Below, piece after piece: positions 1-7,606 of a DNA stretch of 7,684 nt. Position numbers and translations under genes: made by a program. Origin of the DNA: Prevotellaceae bacterium UBA1716 (GTDB taxonomy: Bacteria; Bacteroidota; Bacteroidia; Bacteroidales; Bacteroidaceae); assembly GCA_002317225.1 (NCBI GenBank), contig DCIW01000189.1, positions 1 through 7,684 on the forward strand, read 5' to 3'. The first letter of the stretch is position 1, and each line of letters begins with the position of its first letter. The notes under the pieces were generated by a model. It ran no database searches, had not been told where the DNA came from, and saw nothing but the letters and a program-made list of their open reading frames with translations.

Positions 1-1149
1 CCTCGCGACCTTGCACTTCGCCAAAGTCGCTACCCCGATGTAGACATCTCTTATGTTGTAAGACAGATATCCGCTTGGCAGACTGCTCGCAAAAAACTAC
101 CGCTTTGGGCAGAGACCGAAGGCATTGAGTTCCCTGTTCATCTCAGCATGGAACAATGTTCGAGTCAGTTGACTGCAGAGTATAAGGCTTCGTTGGTGGT
201 AAGTGGTAAGTCTATGACAGACCTTACTGCAGGCTTTGGAGTTGATGCAACAATGATTGGGCGTAAGTTTAAGCACCTTAATTATGTGGAACGAAACGCA
301 GAACTATGTAGCATTGCAAACAATAATCTGCCCCTCTTAGGCATTAACGATTTTGACATAAGCAATAGTGATGCAGAAGAAGTTCTGCGCAATTTGCCAC
401 ATCAATCCCTTATATTCCTCGACCCCGCTCGCCGTGATGAGCATGGAGGAAAAACCGTGCAGATAAGCGATTGCACACCTGATGTGTCGCATCTTCAAGA
501 CTTGTTGTTGGAAAAGGCCGACATGGTGATGGTTAAGTTGTCACCTATGTTGGACATAGCTAATATAATTAAGGAGTTGAAAAACGTAAATGAGATACAT
601 GTTGTAAGTGCAGATAACGAATGCAAAGAGATAGTTGTAAAGGCATCCCAATCTCCAAAGAGAGATGGCATACGCGTTGTGTGTGTCAATTTGAAGAAGA
701 ATGGAGAGAAAGATTTGTTTGAGTTCATTTTAGACAAAGAACGTGAGGCAACTTGCCACTATGCCGAAGCGGAAACCCTCATGCATCAGCAAACGAGCGT
801 CTATCTCTACGAACCAAACACCTCTATCATGAAGGCTGCTTGTTTCCGTTCGCTTGCACAATCATTTGATGTTGAAAAGTTGCATCCGAGTTCACACTTA
901 TATACTTCAAACAAGTTGATTGCAGATTTTCCTGGTCGAATCTTTGAGACAGAAGCAGTCTATTCGCTCAAAGACAAAGCTCTCAAGAGTATCAAGAAGG
1001 TAAACCTCACTGTCCGCAACTTCCCAGCTACTGTTGCAGAACTTCGCAAGCGCCTGAAACTCTCCGAAGGTGGCGATATATATCTGTTTGCAACAACCTT
1101 ATCGGATGAGAGCAAAGTAATAATAAAATGTAAACACGCTACTGTGTAG
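1..1149 (+). CDS. Class I SAM-dependent methyltransferase with C-terminal THUMP-like domain (5' end outside window)
   Basis: The frame is open from base 1 to the TAG stop at 1147-1149, giving 382 visible residues. Methionine 148 is internal, because well-formed family sequence precedes it (RDLALRQSRYPDVDI, then QISAWQTARKKLP). From memory the Bacteroidetes family is about 390-400 residues, so perhaps 10-20 are missing. Visible landmarks are the EQCSS segment followed by TAEYKASL near residues 51-64, SAM-binding motif I DLTAGFGVDA (about 74-83), the acidic residue of YVERN that should contact the SAM ribose, and motif IV LDPARR (about 140-145), which resembles the [DN]PP-type motif of RNA and DNA methyltransferases. 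The last 50 or so residues (LTVRNFP onward, ending in a beta-rich IYLFAT segment) match the THUMP-like domain seen in this family, suggesting an RNA substrate. The actual substrate is not known to me. It converges with the M16 peptidase gene across the repeat-filled gap. Confidence 0.88.
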   Translation, partial: PRDLALRQSRYPDVDISYVVRQISAWQTARKKLPLWAETEGIEFPVHLSMEQCSSQLTAEYKASLVVSGKSMTDLTAGFGVDATMIGRKFKHLNYVERNAELCSIANNNLPLLGINDFDISNSDAEEVLRNLPHQSLIFLDPARRDEHGGKTVQISDCTPDVSHLQDLLLEKADMVMVKLSPMLDIANIIKELKNVNEIHVVSADNECKEIVVKASQSPKRDGIRVVCVNLKKNGEKDLFEFILDKEREATCHYAEAETLMHQQTSVYLYEPNTSIMKAACFRSLAQSFDVEKLHPSSHLYTSNKLIADFPGRIFETEAVYSLKDKALKSIKKVNLTVRNFPATVAELRKRLKLSEGGDIYLFATTLSDESKVIIKCKHATV

Positions 1150-1155
1150 AAGATT

Positions 1156-1283
1156 ACACACTAATAGTTCGTGTTACAACACACTAATAGTATGAAGGGT
1201 TACACACTATTAGTATGAAGGGCAACACACTATTAGTATGAAGGCCCTCACACTATTAGTGCAAAGGCCTTCACATTATTAGT
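1156..1283. repeat. Six-copy 23-base tandem repeat with palindromic core between convergent genes
   Basis: A 13-base core, ACACACTATTAGT or a close variant, begins at 1156, 1179, 1202, 1225, 1248 and 1271, an exact 23-base period. The 10-base linkers are TCGTGTTACA, ATGAAGGGTT, ATGAAGGGCA, ATGAAGGCCC and GCAAAGGCCT, so the middle copies are most alike and the ends have diverged. Within the core, ACTA-N-TAGT is a perfect 9-base palindrome in copies 1-5; its central base is A in copies 1-2 and T in copies 3-6. Copy 6 has C changed to T, which breaks the palindrome. A further partial core, TATTAGT at 1290-1296, contains the stop codon of the M16 gene. The array fills nearly all of the gap between the two 3' ends. 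The function is unknown: a protein-binding array, a transcription-ending structure or a neutral minisatellite are all possible. Confidence 0.93.
1239..1273. terminator. Concentric inverted repeat, possible bidirectional terminator
   Basis: TGAAGGCC (1239-1246) is perfectly complementary to GGCCTTCA (1266-1273). Centred on the same base (1256) is a second palindrome, CACTA-T-TAGTG (1251-1261), separated from the outer arms by four unpaired bases on each side. Only repeat copy 5 has complementary flanks; around the earlier copies the flanks are direct repeats. The position between two converging genes fits a shared terminator. There is no T-run on either side, so a classical intrinsic terminator is not demonstrated. 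Confidence 0.35.
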
Positions 1284-1291
1284 AAGACATA

Positions 1292-4201
1292 TTAGTATCC
1301 AAAGATATCCTCAAGACTTACACGTTTGATTGTTCCAATCTTCTGCAAGCTTTCCATATCAAGTTCCTTTTCATCACCGAGGATGATGAATCGCCAAGGC
1401 TTGTTGGCAAGGTTCTGCTTTTCGAAATTCACGATTGAAGGGAGTGTGACAGAAGGGAGTGCTTTGTAAATCTTCTCGTTGAGATCATAATCAATACCCA
1501 ATTTCTGAGCAGAGAGATAAGAGTTGATAAGACTGAGTTTGGTAGTACGATTGCTCTGTATATTCTTCTCTATATTCTGCTTGGCAAGGTTGAAGGCAGC
1601 CTCACTCTGTGGAAGATTGTCAGTGATATCGCGGAACACATTGATACAGTCCATCATCTTGTCGTTCTGACTGATGATATTTTCCATCACATATTCTGGA
1701 TCCGACTGTTTGTTAGGCGAAACATAATATGCACTTGCACTGTAAGCAAGACCACGAGCCTCACGAAGTTCCTGGAATATGATAGTGTTCATTCCACCAC
1801 CGAAATATTCATTGAACACAGACTTCACAGCAGCCTCATCAGCATTCCATTTCTTGCCCTCGTTATGAACCTTTCGCATGTAGATATTCTTTGCATCATA
1901 AGGAGCTATGAGCACTTCGTTTTGTGGAGTTTCCTGATAAACATAATTCTTGTTTTCAGGTACAGGTTTGCGTGAACCCGGAGTCTTATGAACCTTCGAA
2001 ATGAGTTTTGACACTTCATCCACAGTTGACGGACCATAATAAATCACGGTGTGCTCATATTTTGACAAGTTCTTGAGAAGGTTGAGCAACGCCTGCGGCT
2101 TGGTCTTCTTGAGTTGCTCAGCACTCATGATATTAGTTACAGGATTATACTTACCATACAACCCATAATTATAGAGAGCATAGAAACAAGACTTCTGTTC
2201 CTTCTTGGCATCTTCACGAGACTTAATTATCTGATCAACATACATCTGATATGCCTCATTATCAACATATGGATGATGAAGGAGATCCTCCACAAGGGCA
2301 AGAGCCTCTTCAATATTTTCGTTAAGACCAGATACCGAAACTGTTATCTCTTCATTATTTACATACACTCCATAACTGCAGGCAAGCGAGTAGAATTTCT
2401 TTTGGATAGCTTCGTTGGTCAACTTCTCTGTGCCAATAAGGTCGAGATAATTCGAAGCAACGGCATAACGGTTATCCGCCTGGTCACCAAAATTATATCG
2501 GAAATTGAGTGTAAAGATATCGTTCTCCGTGTTCTGCTTGTAGATGATAGGGAGCTTGTTTTTTGTGGTTGCAAATGTAAGGTCCTTCTTATAATCCACG
2601 AATACTGGTTGAATAGGGTCAACGTGCGAGTTAGTGATGTTATCCAAGAACTCAGAGTGCAACTCACGATTTGAAGGGATAGCAGTGATGGCAGGTTTAT
2701 CAATCTTCTTGATAGTAGTGTCCTCACCTTGACGTTTATAAACACAGACATAACCATCAGTAAAGTACTTGTTGGCAAACTTCATCACATCATCTTTTTT
2801 GATATAACTGATACGTTCAATCTGATGAATGGCATCTCCCCAACCCTGACCATTGATATATGCATCAACCATCATACCAACACGACCGCGGTTCTCTTCA
2901 ATCTTTCGGTTGAACTGCAGTTTCATATTATTCACGATAGCACGAATGATGGTGCCGTCAAAATCTCCCTTCTTCAGGCGTTTTACCTCATCAAGAAGAA
3001 GAGTCTTAACCTCATCGAGCGTCTGTCCCTCGTTTGGCACACCATCAACAATGAAAGCAGTATATTCCTTTAGGGCTAAAGCCTCTGCCGAACCACCCAA
3101 TATCTGCATCTTTTGGTTGAGGTCGAGATCGATAAGTCCAGCCTTTCCGTTGTAAAGTATCTGGCTGATAAGCTTCAGTGTATCGTTCTGCATGTCAGCA
3201 GCACCCTTGAAACGCCAACCAAGCATCACGCTCTCCTGTTCTTGACCTACTACAGCCGTATCTTGAGGAGTTGTGTATACCGGTTGCTGGGGGAAAGTGC
3301 GATGAGCAATGTCATTGCCCGCTTCCCACTCGCCGAAATACTTGTCGATGATGCGGATAGTCTTGTCGAAATCAAGGTCGCCCACCATACAGATAGCAAT
3401 GTTGTTTGGCTTGTAGTACTTGTTGTAATAGTTGAGAATATTAATGATAGATGGGTTCTTCAAGTGCTCCTGAGTACCAAGAGTCGTTTGAGTACCATAC
3501 GAATGTGAAGGGAAGAGCTTATACATCAAAGCATCGATTGCCTTCTCACCATCATTTGTGAGCGACATATTCTTCTCTTCATAAACTGCTTCAAGCTCTG
3601 TATGGAAACCACGAACCACCATATTCTGGAAGCGATCGCTCTGAATCTTTGCCCAATTGTCCACCTCGTTTGCAGGCACATCTTCAGTATAGCATGTGAT
3701 ATCAAACCAAGTGTAAGCATTCGAACCCTCACCACCAATAGCAGCCATCAACTTATCGTATTCGTTTGGAATATTATACTTTGCAGCCTCTTGGCTAACT
3801 GAGTCAATCTCATGATACTTAGCCTTGCGGGCATCAGGATCAGTGAGTTGGCGATACTCCTCATAGAGGGTAGTAATCTGGTCGAGCAGAGGACGCTCAG
3901 CCTCATAGTTACTTGTACCGAAATGACTTGTACCTTTGAACATTAGATGCTCAAGGTAATGAGCAAGACCCGTAGTTTCTGCAGGGTCGTTCTTATGACC
4001 TGTGTTCACCGCTATGTGTGCTGTGACACGTGGTTTCTCTTTGTTGACAGAGAGATAAACCTTAAGACCATTATCAAGGGTATAGATACGTACACCCATA
4101 GGGTCTTTATCCACAGTTTGGTAACTAAAGTGTTGCTGCTTCTGTGCTTTTGCTGAGAAAAGACAAAACAGTAAGGAGAAAAGAAGTAAAAGCTTTTTCA
4201 T
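1292..4201 (-). CDS. Secreted M16 family zinc metallopeptidase, two-module
   Basis: This 969-residue protein has a typical Sec signal peptide: KK, then a hydrophobic stretch, then SAKA at residues 16-19 before the probable cleavage site. The N-terminal module carries the inverted zinc motif HYLEH at residues 81-85 (H81 and H85 as ligands, E84 as the catalytic base) and a likely third ligand at E209 in AVYEEKN. A helical, charged insertion of about 50 residues (roughly 105-155) separates the motif from the conserved SNAYT strand. I recall this insertion from other two-domain bacterial M16 proteins. The C-terminal module has the RGLAYSASAYY segment (about 812-822), with the R/Y elements that position substrate. 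It has lost the zinc motif (YLDLIGTEKL lies in the equivalent place), as expected for a catalytic/non-catalytic pair. It probably degrades peptides in the periplasm or at the envelope. The start is fixed by an in-frame TAA five codons upstream. It lies 22 bases after the DUF4954 stop and is probably co-transcribed. The substrate is unknown. Confidence 0.93.
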   Translation of the reverse strand: MKKLLLLFSLLFCLFSAKAQKQQHFSYQTVDKDPMGVRIYTLDNGLKVYLSVNKEKPRVTAHIAVNTGHKNDPAETTGLAHYLEHLMFKGTSHFGTSNYEAERPLLDQITTLYEEYRQLTDPDARKAKYHEIDSVSQEAAKYNIPNEYDKLMAAIGGEGSNAYTWFDITCYTEDVPANEVDNWAKIQSDRFQNMVVRGFHTELEAVYEEKNMSLTNDGEKAIDALMYKLFPSHSYGTQTTLGTQEHLKNPSIINILNYYNKYYKPNNIAICMVGDLDFDKTIRIIDKYFGEWEAGNDIAHRTFPQQPVYTTPQDTAVVGQEQESVMLGWRFKGAADMQNDTLKLISQILYNGKAGLIDLDLNQKMQILGGSAEALALKEYTAFIVDGVPNEGQTLDEVKTLLLDEVKRLKKGDFDGTIIRAIVNNMKLQFNRKIEENRGRVGMMVDAYINGQGWGDAIHQIERISYIKKDDVMKFANKYFTDGYVCVYKRQGEDTTIKKIDKPAITAIPSNRELHSEFLDNITNSHVDPIQPVFVDYKKDLTFATTKNKLPIIYKQNTENDIFTLNFRYNFGDQADNRYAVASNYLDLIGTEKLTNEAIQKKFYSLACSYGVYVNNEEITVSVSGLNENIEEALALVEDLLHHPYVDNEAYQMYVDQIIKSREDAKKEQKSCFYALYNYGLYGKYNPVTNIMSAEQLKKTKPQALLNLLKNLSKYEHTVIYYGPSTVDEVSKLISKVHKTPGSRKPVPENKNYVYQETPQNEVLIAPYDAKNIYMRKVHNEGKKWNADEAAVKSVFNEYFGGGMNTIIFQELREARGLAYSASAYYVSPNKQSDPEYVMENIISQNDKMMDCINVFRDITDNLPQSEAAFNLAKQNIEKNIQSNRTTKLSLINSYLSAQKLGIDYDLNEKIYKALPSVTLPSIVNFEKQNLANKPWRFIILGDEKELDMESLQKIGTIKRVSLEDIFGY

Positions 4202-4223
4202 TATTTGATTTGATTAACGAATT

Positions 4224-5996
4224 CTATTTGATTGTATTTATAAATTTACGAAGTTGATCTTCAGTAACATCACCAAGTTGATACTCTTCTTCTGCATCTT
4301 CACGAACAAGGCGAAGCCACTGGTTACGTGCTTCTTCTGCTTCATGGAGCCACTTATCAGTATCAATGAACATGCTTCCATCTTCTTGTTGTATAACGAA
4401 TTGTGCATATCCACGAGCGTTGCGTTTGTAGTCTTCGTTTATTTGTTCGAGCACTTCCTTCAAGTGCGAAAGACTTGTAATATTGCCCGAATCAACATCT
4501 TCTACCACTCGCATTATGTCTGTCTTCGGTGCAAGCATTCCACACATATCTACCCATGCACCACCTTGTGGCTCTTCAAATTCGCTTCCGTCCTTAGAGA
4601 AGTATTCCCAAAGGAAAAGGCGAACGAGGATATCATAATAGCGAAGTCCGTTGACAAGTGCATCGTGCTTGATATAGCAACCCTTGTATTCGTACTCCTC
4701 CATATCTTTGCCTTGCAACTTTATCAGTCTGCGTAGCAATTCTTTAGCCTCGAGCACATTCTGAATTATATAAGGATTGGGGAAAGCAAAGTTGATGATG
4801 TCTTGTCGCGAAGTTTGAGGACGCATGTCACGCTTCATCCACTTGGTCACATCTCTCCAAGTACCTGCACTCTTCACATTGATGCCCGGAACAAGATATG
4901 TCTTGCCACCTTCAGCAATAATATGTGAGAATGGGAATTTGTGAACTTGAGGATGATTGTCAATCTTTCCTACAACTGTTGAGAAAGCACCAATATGAGC
5001 AGGCCAATGTATTAAGCAATCTGTGGCAGTCTTCGAACCGCGGTCGAGCATTCCCCAATGGATTGGTCCCATCTGATAAGAATGATTCACCTGACTCGTT
5101 CCTGAACCCGCATTGAAGAAACTGAATGCTCCGCTTATTAGAAGCGTGTTCTTATGATGTGATGTAGTGAAAGGGCCACAAAGTGCTGAGTTTGCTTCTC
5201 CATTGTCAAGATGGCAATTCGCAAAAAATACCGAAGAATCAGCAGTGAATCCCTTGCCCATACGAACAGACTCACCTACAAACGAATTGTTTATCTTTGC
5301 ACCATCAGTAATGCTTGCTCCTTGGGCCACAACTGAGTTTTCGAGAATAACATCACAACCTATAAAGGTGCTTGAGTCCTCATTACTAAGAATAGTAGAA
5401 TTATCAATACGGCTTGCACCTGAAATCTCACAAGACTCACCTATGCAAACATTCGTGATTTCTTTTGTATTGACTATTCGTGAACCACCGCCCACAACAC
5501 TAAGTATTTGGCCATCAACTGCATTTGCAGAATAGAGATGCCTAACTTGTGGGAAGTTGACCATTAGCCAACAGAGTTGAGCTGTCAGTTCTTGTGTGAG
5601 CACCACATTGCCTTCTCCACCTTGATTGAGCACAGGAATAAGTGTGCCTTGCCCGAAAGTGCTGCCTTCTTGAGCACTCATCACTCCTACATTCGAGATG
5701 TAACAATGGTCACCAATAGTATAGCCATTAATATAACCTCTTATATTTTCGATGAGGCATTCATCGCCAATCACCACATTTCGAAGCATGGTGTTCTTGA
5801 TGCAGCAACGACGAAGGAACCCTTCCTCCACTTCGACCACACCATTAAGACTGCCCAATTCGACATGTCCATAGAAGGTCACATCAGAAAGTGCCGAAGG
5901 ATTGAAATCATCGTCCACAAGTAGGTTGAGCCAGTCTTCTGCCCAACAACCACGTTCTTCAAGTTGAGATATTTCGGTTACGGTTAGTTCGCGCAT
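4224..5996 (-). CDS. DUF4954 family protein with left-handed beta-helix (hexapeptide-repeat) fold
   Basis: This 590-residue protein matches the Bacteroidetes DUF4954 family as I remember it. A short N-terminal segment (1-45) leads into hexapeptide-like turns at about 60-105 (LRNVVIGDECLIENI, YTIGDHCYI) and 185-270 (CIGESCEISGASRIDNS and following turns), the pattern of a left-handed parallel beta-helix as in sugar-nucleotide acyl- and nucleotidyltransferases. A conserved-looking central block spans about 300-390, from NHSYQMGPIHWGMLDRGSKT to WRDVTKWMKRD. It is rich in histidine (H305, H313, H330, H334, H348, H352, H358) and could be the active site. The C-terminal 200 residues are predicted helical and charged. 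There is no signal peptide, so it is cytoplasmic. From memory family members are nearer 650 residues, so this one may be shortened at the C-terminus. The start is fixed by an in-frame TAA four codons upstream. It lies between hflX and the M16 gene on the same strand. No reaction has been assigned to the family that I know of. Confidence 0.88.
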   Translation of the reverse strand: MRELTVTEISQLEERGCWAEDWLNLLVDDDFNPSALSDVTFYGHVELGSLNGVVEVEEGFLRRCCIKNTMLRNVVIGDECLIENIRGYINGYTIGDHCYISNVGVMSAQEGSTFGQGTLIPVLNQGGEGNVVLTQELTAQLCWLMVNFPQVRHLYSANAVDGQILSVVGGGSRIVNTKEITNVCIGESCEISGASRIDNSTILSNEDSSTFIGCDVILENSVVAQGASITDGAKINNSFVGESVRMGKGFTADSSVFFANCHLDNGEANSALCGPFTTSHHKNTLLISGAFSFFNAGSGTSQVNHSYQMGPIHWGMLDRGSKTATDCLIHWPAHIGAFSTVVGKIDNHPQVHKFPFSHIIAEGGKTYLVPGINVKSAGTWRDVTKWMKRDMRPQTSRQDIINFAFPNPYIIQNVLEAKELLRRLIKLQGKDMEEYEYKGCYIKHDALVNGLRYYDILVRLFLWEYFSKDGSEFEEPQGGAWVDMCGMLAPKTDIMRVVEDVDSGNITSLSHLKEVLEQINEDYKRNARGYAQFVIQQEDGSMFIDTDKWLHEAEEARNQWLRLVREDAEEEYQLGDVTEDQLRKFINTIK

Positions 5997-6024
5997 TGGT
6001 TTTGTTTAGAAGGGTAAGGTTTTA

Positions 6025-6071
6025 GGTTAGGGGTTAGAGGTTAGAGATTATTGGGTTAGAGGTTAGAGATT
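6025..6071. repeat. Heptamer-period GGTTAG(A/G) array between hflX and the DUF4954 gene
   Basis: GGTTAG starts at 6025, 6032 and 6039, then, after an interruption (AGATTATTG), at 6054 and 6061, so each block has a 7-base period. At a larger scale a 19-base segment (6031-6049) is repeated exactly at 6053-6071, an offset of 22 bases. The array occupies about half of the 92-base gap, and the co-directional transcript would read it as CTAACCT repeats. I see no TAnnTTTG-type promoter box in the gap, so the DUF4954 gene is probably read from upstream. The role is unknown. Confidence 0.9.
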
Positions 6072-6088
6072 TTTCGCAATCCTTATAA

Positions 6089-7585
6089 CTATTTCATAAC
6101 CCCATTCTCATCATAATTAGCATAAAGGAAGTCGTTGTAAGGGTACTTTTGAACGTGCATCTCTCGAATCTTCTTGTACATCACCTCTCGGAACTCTTCC
6201 ATATTAGCTTTTGTCTTTGCAGATATAAAGAAGGTGTCGAGGATTGCACCCTTTTCAACTTCCGTTGGAACAATTTTGAGATCATCATTAATATCAAATG
6301 ATTCTTCGTCTTGAGCAGATTGCTTCTTCTCTCCCTTGCCTTTTGCCGAAAGTGCAGGAGAAGCAGTCTTCATCTTTGCCATCCAAGTGTTCATCAACTC
6401 GTCCAAAGGAATATTCTCCTTTGTGCGTGGAGTGAGGTCGTCTTCTTCCTTTTCAATCCACTTGTATGCATCAATCTTGTTGAATACAAGGATTTGTGGT
6501 TTGTCAGCACAACCAAGGTCAGCAAGTGTCTTCTCCACAACCTTTATCTGATCTTCAAAGTCGGGATGAGAGATATCTACCACATGAAGAAGGAGGTCTG
6601 CCTCACGAACCTCATCGAGTGTGCTCTTGAACGACTCTACAAGATCGGTAGGCAACTTACGAATGAATCCTACCGTATCGCTCAAGAGGAATGGAAGATT
6701 ATCTATGATGACCTTACGAACAGTTGTGTCGAGAGTGGCAAAAAGCTTGTTCTCAGCAAATATCTCGCTCTTCGCAAGTAGGTTCATGAGCGTACTCTTT
6801 CCTACGTTTGTATATCCTACGAGTGCTACACGAATCAAACGACCACGGCTCTTTCGCTGTGTAGTCTTCTGCTGATCAATCTCTGCAAGGCGTGCCTTGA
6901 GCAAAGACATACGGTTGCGAATGATACGTTGGTCCATTTCGAGCTGTGTTTCACCAGGGCCACGAAGACCTACCGAACCGCCTCGTTGGCGCTCCAAGTG
7001 AGTCCAAAGTCGGGTGAGTCGTGGGAGCATATACTTGTATTGTGCAAGTTCCACCTGTGTCTTTGCCGCTGATGTTTGGGCACGCATAGCAAAGATATCG
7101 AGGATAAGACTTGTACGATCGAGAATCTTCACCTGAAGAACTTTCTCAATATTGCGAAGCTGTTTGGCAGAAAGTTCATCATCAAAGATGACCATACCTA
7201 CTGGTTGTGGGGCATTGGACTTAATAATATCCAATGCATCGTTAGCATACTTGTCACCATGACGCGACTTCTTTCCTGCCACGATAGTCTGCTGATATGG
7301 GTTGCCAAGCGCTATCTGTTCGTCCCAATAGGCATCGACAGCATCCTGCTTTTCCTTGATAAAAGCAGCTATCTCTTCCAACTTACCTGTACCGAGGTAA
7401 GTTACGGAACTTGGTCCGTTAACCTTCTGTGTATAGCGACGGATTACTTTGGCTCCTGCTGTTTCTGCAAGGAATTCCAACTCATCCAAATACTCTTTTG
7501 TTTTCCTCTCGTTTTGGTCGGGGGTGATAAGACCTACAATCACTGCTGTCTCCACCTTTGCTTCCGTAATTACGAATTCTTTCAT
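6089..7585 (-). CDS. hflX: HflX, ribosome-splitting GTPase
   Basis: HflX binds the 50S subunit and uses GTP to split stalled or idle 70S ribosomes in the cytoplasm, especially under stress. The 498-residue protein shows the N-terminal HflX domain (YLGTGKLEE at 63-71, VIFDDELSAKQLRNIE at 132-147), the helical linker (LDRTSLILDIFA, then QVELAQYKYMLPRL), the glycine-rich GGSVGLRGPGETQLE at 202-216, and a complete G domain: G1 GYTNVGKS 257-264, G3 DTVG 303-306, G4 NKID 369-372, and G5 SAK 455-457. It is longer than usual (about 400-430). Two stretches look inserted: about 80-128, before GMVIFDD, and about 406-450, between WMAKM and the G5 strand, the latter Lys/Ser/Glu/Asp-rich and probably disordered. 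All GTPase motifs are intact, so it should be active. The start is fixed by a TAA directly before the ATG. It is first in the apparent transcription unit and has its own promoter-like sequence. Confidence 0.96.
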   Translation of the reverse strand: MKEFVITEAKVETAVIVGLITPDQNERKTKEYLDELEFLAETAGAKVIRRYTQKVNGPSSVTYLGTGKLEEIAAFIKEKQDAVDAYWDEQIALGNPYQQTIVAGKKSRHGDKYANDALDIIKSNAPQPVGMVIFDDELSAKQLRNIEKVLQVKILDRTSLILDIFAMRAQTSAAKTQVELAQYKYMLPRLTRLWTHLERQRGGSVGLRGPGETQLEMDQRIIRNRMSLLKARLAEIDQQKTTQRKSRGRLIRVALVGYTNVGKSTLMNLLAKSEIFAENKLFATLDTTVRKVIIDNLPFLLSDTVGFIRKLPTDLVESFKSTLDEVREADLLLHVVDISHPDFEDQIKVVEKTLADLGCADKPQILVFNKIDAYKWIEKEEDDLTPRTKENIPLDELMNTWMAKMKTASPALSAKGKGEKKQSAQDEESFDINDDLKIVPTEVEKGAILDTFFISAKTKANMEEFREVMYKKIREMHVQKYPYNDFLYANYDENGVMK

Positions 7586-7606
7586 TTAGTCAAATTAAAT
7601 TTTGTG

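Noticed and set aside
148..1149. Methyltransferase starting at the ATG at 148
   Set aside because: The frame is open back to base 1 and the upstream residues match the family, so 148 is an internal methionine and the gene is cut by the window edge.
1156..1283. CRISPR-like array in the convergent gap
   Set aside because: The linkers are only 10 bases long and resemble each other, so they are parts of a 23-base tandem unit, not spacers; no cas genes are present.
2114..2674. 186-codon open frame on the plus strand opposite the M16 gene
   Set aside because: It lies wholly inside a clear M16 coding sequence, has no recognisable domain, and its leucine/isoleucine-rich composition is what the complement of that gene would give.
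4142..4201. Lipoprotein signal at the start of the M16 peptidase (cysteine 13)
   Set aside because: The residues before the cysteine (LLF) do not fit a lipobox, and a standard cleavage site after SAKA is better placed.
4203..4233. ATTTGATT repeated three times around the DUF4954-M16 junction
   Set aside because: Two copies overlap and the third includes the stop codon; in an A/T-rich 22-base gap this is within what chance would give.
5997..6088. Separate promoter for the DUF4954 gene
   Set aside because: No TAnnTTTG box with a TTTG-like element at the right distance is visible on the minus strand in this gap.
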